Shown: piece by piece, positions 16,301 to 25,000 of the stretch | How positions within the stretch are numbered: the first letter of the stretch is position 1 | Layout of the letters: each line of letters starts with the position of its first letter | From: a bacterium | GTDB taxonomy: Bacteria > RBG-13-66-14 | Assembly (NCBI GenBank): GCA_026398675.1 | Contig: JAPLSK010000173.1 | Span: 1-30,454 of the forward strand | Reading direction: 5' to 3' | DNA length: 30,454 bases | Notes under the pieces: generated by a model | Told to the model about the DNA's origin: nothing | What the model saw: only the letters and a program-made list of their open reading frames with translations | Databases searched by the model: none | Translations under genes and position numbers: made by a program

Positions 16301-16667
16301 TGCGGGCGCTGTCCACGATACGCAGCCCGGCCCGCACCGCCAGCTCGGCGTCGTTCTCGTGGGTCACCGGCACCCCGAACACCGCCATGACCGAGTCGCC
16401 GATGAACTTCTCCACCACCCCGTTCATGGCCACCACACCATCGGCCATCACCCGGAGGCACTCCTCGATTTTGTCCTTGGTCTCCTCGGGGTCGTGGCTG
16501 GCCACGAGCTCGGTGAAGTTGCAGATGTCGGCGAAGAGTATGGCGACGTCCTTTCGCTCCTCCTCCATCGTCACCACGGCGAGCGGCTCGCCGCAACCAC
16601 CGCAGAAACGTACGTTTGGTGCGTTTTTAAAACCGCAGAGACCGCAGGTGATAGGTTCGGTCGTCAT
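13311..16667 (-). CDS. Class III adenylate/guanylate cyclase with AAA ATPase and TPR domains
   Basis: An 1118-residue multidomain signalling protein. Residues 8-25 form a four-cysteine zinc ribbon (Cys8, 11, 22, 25). Residues about 38-215 are a class III nucleotide cyclase domain with both metal-binding aspartates (ILFADICNF, Asp47; FIGDSVMAVFG, Asp91) and the NAVNLASRLE segment that supplies catalytic Asn/Arg. A STAND-type ATPase follows, with Walker A GEAGIGKT near residue 265 and MLMEDVQW as Walker B. About nine TPR-like helical repeats cover residues 650-1050. The layout matches large bacterial cyclase/ATPase/TPR proteins, whose signals are mostly unknown. ATP versus GTP specificity is not decided. 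ATG 16667 lies 10 bases after the SGNH gene stop, so it is probably the last gene of that operon. Confidence 0.92.
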   Translation of the reverse strand: MTTEPITCGLCGFKNAPNVRFCGGCGEPLAVVTMEEERKDVAILFADICNFTELVASHDPEETKDKIEECLRVMADGVVAMNGVVEKFIGDSVMAVFGVPVTHENDAELAVRAGLRIVDSARNYGVNEGLELEVRVGVHFGEVIVSRHSQAPGRAHHVFGNAVNLASRLETTGLVGAVVVSDEVFRKTKEFFTFQELSRIRAKGLRTELKRHKVVGEKIVRGKIRGVPGLSSPLIGRKKELDLLRSIYRDVAEGKGLRVVTIVGEAGIGKTRLVEELFLALQQADSKSRVLHGRCLGYAGAPPYYPIAEMIKKAIGIKDDMPQKEMADQLASSVSRILGRRMIGDVDAVSTLWKILSLSQDGDSPDDQDTRQIHNQVLLVVEELLGALAKEENIVMLMEDVQWSDNSSLTLIGHLARSLANSRCLLIINSRPPGDHTDARTLLEDLQKSEHHTRINLEDLSPDDTRRLLSELLTVEDLDEAKRRSIVELAAGNPFFVEEIIKNLIEKGDLEYRDGHWFTNDGEGGFDIPDTVEGVLRSRIDNLPDQEKKVIQRASVVGEVFWRRIVTELMNYAVGDHLADLEKRDLIHRRLESIFEDDLEYIFKHVLLHETVYKSLLHREKRELHLKTAKWIENNYSDRIQAYQSLVANHFENGGAPEKAAPYYFEAGKHAASLYANEDAKRFYAKAVENSQDGDLTRRVYLGWGNVCLETGKPHESIDLFTAALGYCQTVVERAEIMEWMGSAHERLSEYPRSLEYYDDALTLLKDEPPSLLHGKTLYGIAWVHYLRGDFPEALNYISRAEEVISQVREDDFASDKVRARISNIHASILNELKLLDEGRVYQSRTLELYEKHGYLLGMQSVLNNIGTVEMEKGNYGTAIELLQRSYDIAERCGDRLGLAINCNNLASIYTTLGRFDRAEELNTRYLEMNAIIDNRLGDGYANYGLGSLFRLRGDYEKAEKHFRRAIEIYGEVGAHRMTLVVKLSLAVFYAEVGREEESEALFAEVGDFMDEKEIAVYRLTALGLTARRREFTLEERERIRAFLPTAEAGFEKETDKTSLVEEAVHLATLHERIGEADKAARLWESARVTYNEIVENIGDEELRETFREIMGKRGYAV

Positions 16668-16677
16668 AAGAAAGATG

Positions 16678-17682
16678 CTACTCGGATTGCACGTACTCCT
16701 CCATCAACTGCCGGACCACAAGCTCGGAGTTGTAGGTGCCAATATGAGCCAGGTCGGCAAAATCGTCGGGGTCGCCGCCGTAGGCCTCAACGCTGGTGAA
16801 GTCCCGCCAGGAAAAACCCTCGTATTCGATGGAATCCCAGTATGCCATTGCTTCGGCCAGTCTCTCCTCGTACTCGGTATGCTGCCGGAGGAAGTCGAGT
16901 AGGATCGGGTGGTTGCCGGTGACGTAGCCGATCACCCGGATGTTGTTTTCGGAGCAGAGGTCGATGAATCGGTCGAAATAAGCGATTCGGGAGGGATGAA
17001 GCTCAGTAAAGCCTTTGTAGATATCGTAGAGTGATTGCAACAGGTTGCTCGATATCTTGACCACGCTTCTGCGCGACTCCTTTTCCATATAGTCGCCGGT
17101 CAAGGGATCGAACTCGTATTTGCCGCTGGGTTTGATCCCCATCAGATGATTCCACAGGGCCGTGAAAGAGTAGCGCAGCGAATCGCTGATGATTTGTAGG
17201 AGGTCTTCGTGACCCGCTTCAGGGAGGGGCAAATCCTCGATGAGGTAACGACTTAGTTCGGGAACCTGGAGAAGCTGCCGGTGTACGGGCCAGATGTTGC
17301 TGAACAACTCCGGCTCTAGGCCGACGATGATTAACTTGATCGGTTTGCTGTTGTATTCTAAAAGTAGTCGCAGTTGGCAGTAATAGTCCTCGGCGCGGGT
17401 CATATTGATGCCATAGTTGAAGGCTTTTAGTCCGTACTGCTTGAGCTGGGCCGCCTCAAGCCGCATCACCCGGCTCGAACCAAAAATAAAGGCATCATAA
17501 TCCCGATTGTTATCCGGATTATAAAGGTAGTCGTTGGTCTTAACGAAGCGGTAATGGGAGGTGACGGGGGTGATAAGTTGTTCGCCTGAGTAAATGTCCA
17601 GCGGGTCCACCAGGTACTGAAAAACCAGCAGGGCTAGGATGGGGAGCAGGAAGATCAGGAAACGCTTGAACACGGAAGACAC
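16678..17682 (-). CDS. Membrane-anchored SGNH-hydrolase-like protein (AlgJ/DltD-like role)
   Basis: A 334-residue protein with one N-terminal membrane span (about residues 7-25) and a large extracytoplasmic domain. IFGSSR (Ser69/Ser70) near the start of the domain fits the SGNH block I nucleophile, and DLAHIG near the end (Asp310, His313) fits the D-x-x-H catalytic pair. The start is GTG 17682 with AGGAG five to six bases upstream, inside the end of the MBOAT gene. Pairing of an MBOAT acyltransferase with a periplasmic SGNH protein is the usual design for O-acetylation of polysaccharides, as in alginate, cellulose or peptidoglycan modification. The gene has noticeably lower GC than its neighbours. 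Function by context is good; the acceptor is unknown. Confidence 0.75.
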   Translation of the reverse strand: MSSVFKRFLIFLLPILALLVFQYLVDPLDIYSGEQLITPVTSHYRFVKTNDYLYNPDNNRDYDAFIFGSSRVMRLEAAQLKQYGLKAFNYGINMTRAEDYYCQLRLLLEYNSKPIKLIIVGLEPELFSNIWPVHRQLLQVPELSRYLIEDLPLPEAGHEDLLQIISDSLRYSFTALWNHLMGIKPSGKYEFDPLTGDYMEKESRRSVVKISSNLLQSLYDIYKGFTELHPSRIAYFDRFIDLCSENNIRVIGYVTGNHPILLDFLRQHTEYEERLAEAMAYWDSIEYEGFSWRDFTSVEAYGGDPDDFADLAHIGTYNSELVVRQLMEEYVQSE

Positions 17683-17690
17683 ATCCGCTC

Positions 17691-19130
17691 CTAGAACTGG
17701 AAGTAGATGAACTCGGAGCCGCCGAAGGTGCCGAAGCAGAGCACCCCGACGACCAGGGCGTAGTAGATGCTCCAGCGGACCCAGCCGGGCAGCTTTTCGA
17801 TTTTAAGGGCGTGGGGCTTCCTCCGCTGCACCCACTCGACGGCGAGCAGGCCCAGGCTGACCAGTACGGGCATCACGTAGTAGGTGTACCAAACCTGGCC
17901 CAGCATGAGCGGGTGGGTGACCATCCGGGTGAGATACCCGAAGGCCTGCCCGAGCGAATCGGCCCGGAAGAACACCCAGCCCAGAAGGACTAAAAGGAAT
18001 GTCCCCACCATCTGCCCCGTCTCCTTGAGGCTGGGCAGGAGGCGCTTTTTCGCCACGACGCCGGTGAAGGTCGGCGGCTCTTTTTTTAAAATCATGGGGA
18101 TGAAGTAGAGCCCGTTCAACAGGCCCCAGGCGACGAAGGTCCAGTCGGCGCCGTGCCAGAGCCCGCTCACGGCGAAGGTCACCAGGGTGTAGAGAATCCA
18201 GCGCGCCTTCCCCTTGAACGGCCCCCCCAGCGGGTAGAAGATGTAATCCCGGAACCAGCTCATCATCGAGATGTGCCAGCGCCGCCAGAACTCGGTGATG
18301 TTCCGGGAGAAGTAGGGGCAGGCGAAGTTGGGGTTGGTTTTGAAACCCAGGAGCTTCCCCACGCCGATGGCGATGTCCGAGTAGCCGGAGAAATCGGCGT
18401 AGAGCTGGATGGCGTACAAAAAGATCCCGATGCCTAGCACCAGGCCGTCCTGGTGGTTGTAGGTCAGGAAAACCGCGTCCACGTAAACGGCCAGAAAATC
18501 GGCCACGGCGATTTTCTTCACCAGTCCCCAGAGAATCTGCCGCAGGCCGTCCTTGGCCTCGTCGGCGTCGAAGGTCCGGGGTTTCAAAAACTGCGGCAGG
18601 AGGTTCTTCGCCCGCTCGATGGGCCCGGCGAAAAGCTGTGGGAAGAAGGCGACGTAGGCGAAGTACGCCACGGCGTCCCGCGTCGGCTCACACTTTTTCC
18701 TGAAAACGTCTATGGAGTAGGAGAGGGACTTGAATGTGAAGAAGCTTATCCCCAGGGGGAGGATGATGTTGAGCGTGGTCGGGTCGGCCTTCAGGCCGAA
18801 TAATCGTAGCAGGTCGGCCGCCGAGTCGGCGAAGAAGTTGAAATACTTGAAGAAACCGAGTATGCCGAGGTTGACGACCAGGCTCACTCCCAGGAGGAGC
18901 CGCCGCCGCCCCGGCCTTTCCTCGACCGCCAGCCCCCGCCCCACGAGGTAGTCCGACAGGGAGACGATTATTATCAGGCCGAGGAAGCGCCAGTCCCACC
19001 AGGCGTAGAAAAGGTAACTCGCGGCGAGGAGGAGCAGATTCTGGTACCGGGGCGGCTTACGGCGCAGGAGCCAGTAGCCGACGACCACCGCCGGGAGGAA
19101 GAGGGCGAATTGAAGGGAGTTGAAGAGCAT
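17691..19130 (-). CDS. MBOAT-family O-acyltransferase (AlgI-like)
   Basis: About 479 residues with many membrane spans, starting MLFNSLQFALFLP, which is the typical N terminus of AlgI-type proteins. The invariant MBOAT histidine is His326 in SGLWHGADW, close to its position in Pseudomonas AlgI (His322). NITEFWRRWHISMMSWFRDYI is the other family block (given as NITEFWRRWHIS, near residues 275-290). The enzyme moves acyl groups, usually acetyl, across the inner membrane onto a periplasmic partner or polymer. I place the start at ATG 19130; the frame stays open to 19214 but the added sequence is not protein-like. The SGNH-like gene begins 8 bases after its stop. Confidence 0.93.
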   Translation of the reverse strand: MLFNSLQFALFLPAVVVGYWLLRRKPPRYQNLLLLAASYLFYAWWDWRFLGLIIIVSLSDYLVGRGLAVEERPGRRRLLLGVSLVVNLGILGFFKYFNFFADSAADLLRLFGLKADPTTLNIILPLGISFFTFKSLSYSIDVFRKKCEPTRDAVAYFAYVAFFPQLFAGPIERAKNLLPQFLKPRTFDADEAKDGLRQILWGLVKKIAVADFLAVYVDAVFLTYNHQDGLVLGIGIFLYAIQLYADFSGYSDIAIGVGKLLGFKTNPNFACPYFSRNITEFWRRWHISMMSWFRDYIFYPLGGPFKGKARWILYTLVTFAVSGLWHGADWTFVAWGLLNGLYFIPMILKKEPPTFTGVVAKKRLLPSLKETGQMVGTFLLVLLGWVFFRADSLGQAFGYLTRMVTHPLMLGQVWYTYYVMPVLVSLGLLAVEWVQRRKPHALKIEKLPGWVRWSIYYALVVGVLCFGTFGGSEFIYFQF

Positions 19131-19236
19131 CGGCGTCCGGCGGTTTAGGGTTCCAAGGTAAGCCCTATTGTACCAAAACGTAGTCACTTTCTCAGCGGAC
19201 CGTCGCCGGTCCACTACTGTGTGAGCGTTTTAATTT

Positions 19237-19245
19237 TGCTAAAAT
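19237..19245 (+). promoter_or_regulatory. Extended -10-like element upstream of the M28 peptidase gene
   Basis: TGCTAAAAT at 19237-19245 fits TGnTAWAAT and lies 31 bases before the ATG at 19277. It is similar in style to the elements at 1623 and 2549. No clear -35 box. Confidence 0.45.
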
Positions 19246-19276
19246 GTCCGCGAGCAGCGCACACTAGGGAGTTTTG

Positions 19277-21549
19277 ATGAAAAACGCCTTTCTAGTACTG
19301 TTGACCCTGGGGGTAACGCTCGCCGGGGCGGGGTACGTCTCGGCCGTGCCGACGGGAAGCCCGGCGCCCGATGGGGTCTACCTCGGCATTTCCGGCGGGT
19401 ACGAGCTTTACCTGACCCGAGAGCCCCTGGCCAGAGCCGTGGAAATCGGCGACTCCGACGCGCCGCTCTACCTGGTCTCGACCATCGAAGGGCCGGTGCG
19501 CCTCCCGGGCGTCGCCACGGTCCACGGCTTCCTCCCCGATGGGAGCGCCGTCTGCCGGCTGACGCGGGAGGAGCTTCTTCGGCTCTGCGGCGACCCAAAC
19601 CTTTACTTCCGGCGGTTGATGCCCGTAGTGCGCGCGCCGGAGAGGCCGATGCCGCCCGGGTTGTTCTCGGTCGAAGGGGGACTTATCAACGAGCTGGTGG
19701 AGGAGGTGGACCTGGCGTCCATCATGGCCTTTGACGAGGACCTGGCCGCCTTCCGCACCCGATACACCACCAGTGAGGGTAACTTCCAGGCCCAGGACTA
19801 CCTCGCCGCCCTCCTGGAGGAGTACGGGTACGAGGTGGAGATGGATAAAAGGTTATTCGGCCCTCTCAGCAGGTTCTCGGTGGATGACGAACTGGTCGCC
19901 ATGGCCGGAGGCGACGAGATTAATCGTATCGGAGAGTGTTTTTTCTCTAATGACGGAGGAGAAGACTTCAGTTTCATCGGAAATTCGCCGGAACTCGGCG
20001 ATGAGAGCTGGGGTGGAGTTGAAGTCTTCTCTCCCAACACCATACATTACGCCGGCGGCCGATTCTACTACCGCTCCACCAATGGGGGAATAACCTGGAG
20101 AAAAACCGAGATCCTGGATGACGAGTTCAACAGGGTCGTGACCATGTTCTTCTTCACCCCGGAGGTGGGGTATATCTTCACCTCCCGGGGCCGGGTTTAC
20201 CGGACCGGCGACGGGGGCGACAGTTGGGAGGCCCGCGGGATGATGGGCGACATCGTGTACTCCGCGGCGTCACCGGCGGGCGCGCCGGACACGGTTCTCG
20301 CCGCGCCCCGAACCGGTGCCATATTCAGGAGTACGGATGGCGGTTGGACCTGGGATCGGGTCTACCGAGACGAATACGGAGATTACTGCTGGGACCTGGT
20401 CTTTGAGGATGGAGCTAAGGGACTTGGGGTTGGCGGCTGGGTCTTTGTCACCACCGACGCCGGCGAGACCTGGGAGCGGCTCGACAATCCGTCCCCCGAC
20501 CGGGACCTGGTCAGCGTCTCCCTCCTGGGACCGGGCGAGTACCTGATCTGCAACGATTGGGGCGGTCTGTGGTACACCGACGACGGGGGTGAAACCTGGG
20601 ACGACCGGTCCGGCGGCCTTGACAGCGTGGGGAGCCTGATAACGGACACCGCCTACGATGACGGACGCTTTTGGGTGCTCTGCTCCGACTACCCCGGTTA
20701 CTCCGACGACGGCGGTTACAGCTTCACCTGGCTGCCCTTCTGGCTCCCCGACGGTTTTCAGGGGCTGACGATGACCAATGTGATAGGCGAACGGCGGGGT
20801 ACGTCCCGACCCGACGAGTACGTATACTCCACCGCCCACTATGATTCGACCAGCCACGATTCGGACCCGATGGAGCTGGCCCCCGGGGCAAACGACAACG
20901 GCTCCGGTTCGACGGCCCTCCTCGAGCTGGCCCGTGTCCTGGTGCCCTACGACAACCGGCGCACTCTCCGGTTCGCCTTCTTCGACGCCGAGGAGTGCTG
21001 GTGGACCTCGTGGGCGAAGCCTGCGAAAAGTACGGCGACGGCCTAACCTGGACCAAGTGGCTGGAGCGTCACGGCGGCTCGGACCAAGCCTCGTTCTGGA
21101 ACGCCGGGTACGCCGCCCTCCTCGGCATCGAGGACCACCCCGTCACCTACCCCTACTACCACTCCCAGGAGGACGACTACCCGAACATCGAAGACCACTT
21201 CCCCTTCACCCGGCAGGTGACGCGGGCGACGGCGGGGGCGCTGGCCCAGCTCATCGGGCTCATCAAGCCGCCCGATGGGGAAGGCCCGACCGGACCCTAC
21301 GCCTACCCGAACCCCTTCCGCGGCGGGGAGCACGATGCGGTCACCTTCGCCAACCTCACTCCGCGCACGGAGATTTCCGTCTTCGACGCGGGCGGGGCCC
21401 GGGTCTTCCGGGCCACGGCGGAAAGTTCCGAATATTCTTGGGAAGTGGTTAATTCTTCGGGACTTACGCTGGCCTCGGGGATTTACATCTATCTTCTAAA
21501 AACGCCGGACGGGGCGGCCACCACTGGCAAACTGGCCGTTATCCGTTAA
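19277..21549 (+). pseudogene. Secreted M28-type peptidase with inserted Asp-box propeller, disrupted
   Basis: The gene starts at ATG 19277 after AGGGAG (TTG 19274 is less likely) and encodes a signal peptide (about residues 1-24). A prodomain follows, then about six Asp-box/BNR repeats (STNGGITW, TGDGGDSW, STDGGWTW, TTDAGETW, TDDGGETW, SDDGGYSF) spanning roughly residues 210-500. The catalytic region has His521 in AHYDS, Asp540 in ANDNGSG and Glu572-Glu573 in DAEE. The frame then ends at 21046, while homologous sequence resumes in another frame from about 20995 (GEACEKYGDGL, GGSDQASFW, YYHSQED). The segment normally lying between DAEE and this part, with one metal-ligand Asp, is missing. So there is a deletion plus frame change near 20995-21003. 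The end (PYAYPNPFRGG to LAVIR) is a FlgD-like sorting module. An assembly error is possible. Confidence 0.8.
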
Positions 21550-21557
21550 ATTTTTTA

Positions 21558-21586
21558 TTTACAAGGCAAAGAACGGGTGATATGAT
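21558..21586 (+). promoter_or_regulatory. Sigma-70 promoter of the RRM protein gene
   Basis: TTTACA (21558-21563), a 17-base spacer and TATGAT (21581-21586) form a good promoter. The predicted start near 21593 gives a leader of about 120 nt before the GTG at 21713. Confidence 0.7.
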
Positions 21587-21624
21587 TCCATCGCTTTAGC
21601 CGTAATTTGGCTAGGGTTGTCAAG

Positions 21625-21691
21625 AGGGCGGCCCCCGGCCGTCCTGCGGAAGGAGGGGCATCCCTCCAAGGGCGAGCGCCCGAAAGGCGCC
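21625..21691 (+). promoter_or_regulatory. Structured 5' leader of the RRM protein gene
   Basis: The leader can form several hairpins in a row: GGCGGC with GCCGTC (about 21628-21643), the perfect GGAGGG/CCCTCC (21652-21667, loop GCAT), and then two mutually exclusive stems, GGGC/GCCC (21670-21681) or GCGCC/GGCGC (21676-21690). The last stem ends 11 bases before the GAGG ribosome site (21702-21705). GGAGGGG inside the second hairpin is itself Shine-Dalgarno-like. A role in thermal or protein-mediated control is inference. Confidence 0.45.
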
Positions 21692-21712
21692 ATAGAGAAA
21701 TGAGGTCCGAGA

Positions 21713-21982
21713 GTGAAGCTGTTCGTGGGGAGTCTGAGCTGGGACACAACCGACCAGTCGCTTCGTGAGGCGTTTGAGCGCTTCGGCGAAGTGGTCGAGG
21801 CCAAGGTAATCACCGAGCGTGATTCCGGCCGGTCCCGGGGTTTTGGCTTTGTGACTTTCGCCGATGACGAGTCGGGGAGAAACGCCATATCCGAGATGGA
21901 CGGTGCCGAGCTCGACGGTCGGACCATCCGCGTGGATGAGGCTCGCGAGAGAAAACCGCGCGATTCCGAGTCCGATCGCTAG
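21713..21982 (+). CDS. Small single-RRM RNA-binding protein
   Basis: An 89-residue protein consisting almost only of one RNA recognition motif. RNP2 is LFVGSL (residues 3-8) and RNP1 is RGFGFVTF (42-49), with the aromatic residues needed for stacking on single-stranded RNA in place. A short, charged tail (RERKPRDSESDR) follows. This is the size and form of the bacterial Rbp family known from cyanobacteria and many other phyla, where several are cold-responsive. The start is GTG 21713, seven bases after GAGG. It has its own promoter, a structured leader and a strong terminator, so it is a single-gene transcript. Confidence 0.93.
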   Translation: MKLFVGSLSWDTTDQSLREAFERFGEVVEAKVITERDSGRSRGFGFVTFADDESGRNAISEMDGAELDGRTIRVDEARERKPRDSESDR

Positions 21983-22005
21983 ACAAGCGCAAGACCAAAC
22001 GGACG

Positions 22006-22035
22006 GGGGAGAGGCCAAGCCTCTCCCCTTTTTTT
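22006..22035 (+). terminator. Rho-independent terminator of the RRM protein gene
   Basis: A perfect 10-bp stem GGGGAGAGGC/GCCTCTCCCC with loop CAA is followed by seven T residues. It starts 23 bases after the stop codon and also separates this gene from the convergent FG-GAP gene. Confidence 0.92.
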
Positions 22036-22080
22036 ATTCCTGAGTTTTCCAAGGGAACCCAGGGGGCCCCTAAGTCCGTT

Positions 22081-25000
22081 CTACCGGGCGATAACGAGGC
22101 GTTGTGCCAGGCTGCCCTCGTCGCTCACCAGGCGGTAGAGGTACACCCCCGAGGGTACCGCCCTCCCCGCCGAATCCCGGCAGTCCCAGCTCACCAGTCG
22201 GTCCCCGGCGGTCAGTTCGCCATCCAGCAGCGTCGCCACTCGGCGGCCGGCCAGGTCGTAAACCGTCAGCTCCACCGGGCCGTCGGCCGACAGCCCGAAA
22301 GCGATGGTCACTGAGGCCCGGGCCGGGTTGGGGTAGCTCTGCTGGAGGTAGGTTCTCCGCGGAGCGTTGGGCAAGCGGTCCTCAATCCAATCGCCGCCGC
22401 CTACGAACAGCACGAGCTCGCGCGCCGCCTCGCCGGGTGTGAAGCGGACGAGGTAGTCCTCCGCCTCGCCGAGATCAATCTCGGCTCCCGAGGCGGTGTC
22501 CAGGAGCACTGCATCGAGCCAGACCGGCAGGTCGTCCATTCCGGGCCAGCTCAGCAGGGCCTCGCCCTCCCCGGCGGCCGGGGTGACGGATATCCGGAAC
22601 TCCAGGCCCTCGCCCACCGTGGGTCGCCAGTCGGTGGCGTAGCGGCCGCGGCGGTTCGGCCAATCGTCGTGATCGAACCACAGGTTCGGTGCGCCGGAGA
22701 GGTAGGGCGGCTCGCGTTTCTCCAGCGAATCCCAGTAGAGTGTCGAACCGCGGGTCACGCCGAGGCGGTTCCAGCCGTCCACGATTCCGCCCGAGTCCAG
22801 CCGGAGCTCCAGGGTCCATTCCGGCTCGCCGGTATAAACGGTCGTCGGTCCGTCAATGGGCGCGGACGGGGAGGCCTCGGGTCGCGCCGGACCGGTGAGG
22901 GTCGAATCGTTTCCGGAAACTAAACCGACTCCCCCGGACACACCCGCCCGTGCCGGAGTTGACGCGGCGAGCGCCCACACGGGTTCCGCCTCGGGGGCCG
23001 GCAGCACCGACGGGGCGCCTGCGGTCCGATTCGTCCGGGAAATTAGAGGTGAATCGCCGGCTTGCGGGCTTTCGGGCTGGTACTCGATGGGCGGGATGTA
23101 GAGCGTCGCCGGAGAGGCGCCGTCGAAGTAGACCCAGTAGCCCTTCCAGGATTCCAGAACCCCGACGCTATACTCGTAGCTGCCCTCGTAGCCGACCGGG
23201 TCCTGGAGCAGACTGGAAACGCCGGAGTTGTCGTCCAGGTCCAGCACGTCGGACCAGGCCACGTAGAAGGCGTAGGGGTTCGCGATCTGGTTCCAGCCCG
23301 GATCGATGGTGATGGGGTACGGCTCGCCGGTATCCGGGCTTTGGCCGGCGCCGGAGTCCAGGGTGACGCCCTCGGCGGCCACGATGAGCCAGTAGCTCCG
23401 GCCGGGCATGAAGTTCTCGATGTCGCCGATGGTGTACTCGACGAAGGAATCATTCTGGTACCGGGCGAGTCTCCACTCCTTCTGGTCGTAGGGACCCAGG
23501 TCGTCCTCCAGGACGAAGTCCGGCGCACCGCCATCGTCGCCGTAGTCCGTCGGCACGCTGAAGAGCCGGTAATCGGCCACGGTGTGCCCCGAGTCCTGGG
23601 GCGCGCCCGGGTTTATGCCTTCGTCGGTGTAGGTGACCTGGATAGAGTACGGATCGTCGGCCCCGCCAGACGGGAGCATCGCTACGTTGAACCCGTCGCT
23701 GGCCCAGAGGTAATACTCCACGCCGCGCTCAGTGACGCAATCGGCGGGGATGGTCGCCTTGTAAATGTCACCGGACTTGGTCATGCTGACGCAGATGAAG
23801 TCGGCGACCCCGGTGGCGCGGTAGTACAGCCGCGCCCCAACGACGCCCTGGGTGTCGGTGACCGTGGCCTCGATCTGGACCGCGATGGCGATGGGGGCCG
23901 TCCGGATCGGGGTGTGGTGTATGACCGGCGGTGAGGAATCCGATCCGTAGGCGATGCTTATATCCTTGAGCACCGGCGTGGCGCACACGTCCTCGGTGAC
24001 CATCATCACCTTGTACTGGAAATACCGGTCGGTGTCCGAGAAGATGTTGTTCAGATCGAAGTACGAATCGGTGATGTCCTGCGACCAGCTCCCCATGTTT
24101 CCAGGGTTGTCGCCGGAGCGGACCTGGACTTTGAGGGTGGTCTGGTCGGGGTCGCTGGAGTTCCAAAAGATGGCTCCCCAGTCCAGATTGTCCCCTCCCT
24201 TGTCCAGGATGGAGGAGGTCAGCTCGCCGTAGTTGGAGTATTTGACGGTCTGCCACCAGGCGATTTCACCCAGTTCGGTGGCCGCCGAAACGGTTTCCAG
24301 AAGGCCGTTTCCGGTGACGTCTATGGCGCTGCAGGGGCCCGCGCCCGTGAAGTAGTCCTCGACGGTGTGACCGCTCCAGCTCAGCCCGTCGCCCGTTTTG
24401 TTCTCGAACCAGCGGACCACGTTGTCGCCGCCGCCGCCGCCCTCTTCCTCGCACGCCGTGGACAGAAGGTCGTAATCACCGTCGTAGTCGAGATCCACGG
24501 TCCGGACGTAGTAGGAGGGTCCGAAGTCGGGGGCCACGACGTGCTCGGCCCAGCCGGGGTTTTCCCACCAGGCCACCTGGTGGCCGTCGCCCTGACGATA
24601 GCTGTCGTAGGCGGATGCGGCCACGACATCCGTGTCGCCGTCGCCGTCCATGTCGGCTGCGCTCACCGACTCCGCCCAGGGGAAGTCGGTGGTGATTTTG
24701 GTTTCAGGCCAGGTGTTCGGTGCGCCCCCGTTGTTATTCCACCAGATGACGTCGCCCTCCCAATGGGAACACCCCACGAGGTCCAGGTCCCCGTCGTCGT
24801 CCATGTCCGCGGCGTATATGGATGTGGGGGCGCCCAGGTCGGACATGGTGTATATCAATTTATACATCGTCCAGGAGGAGGCGTCACCGTTATTCAGCCA
24901 GACGCGGAACTCGTCGCCGGACACGATGGCCCCCGCGATGTCGAGGTCCCCGTCGCCGTCGAGGTCCGCCGTGTCCACCCAGCTGGGGCGGTTCATGGTG

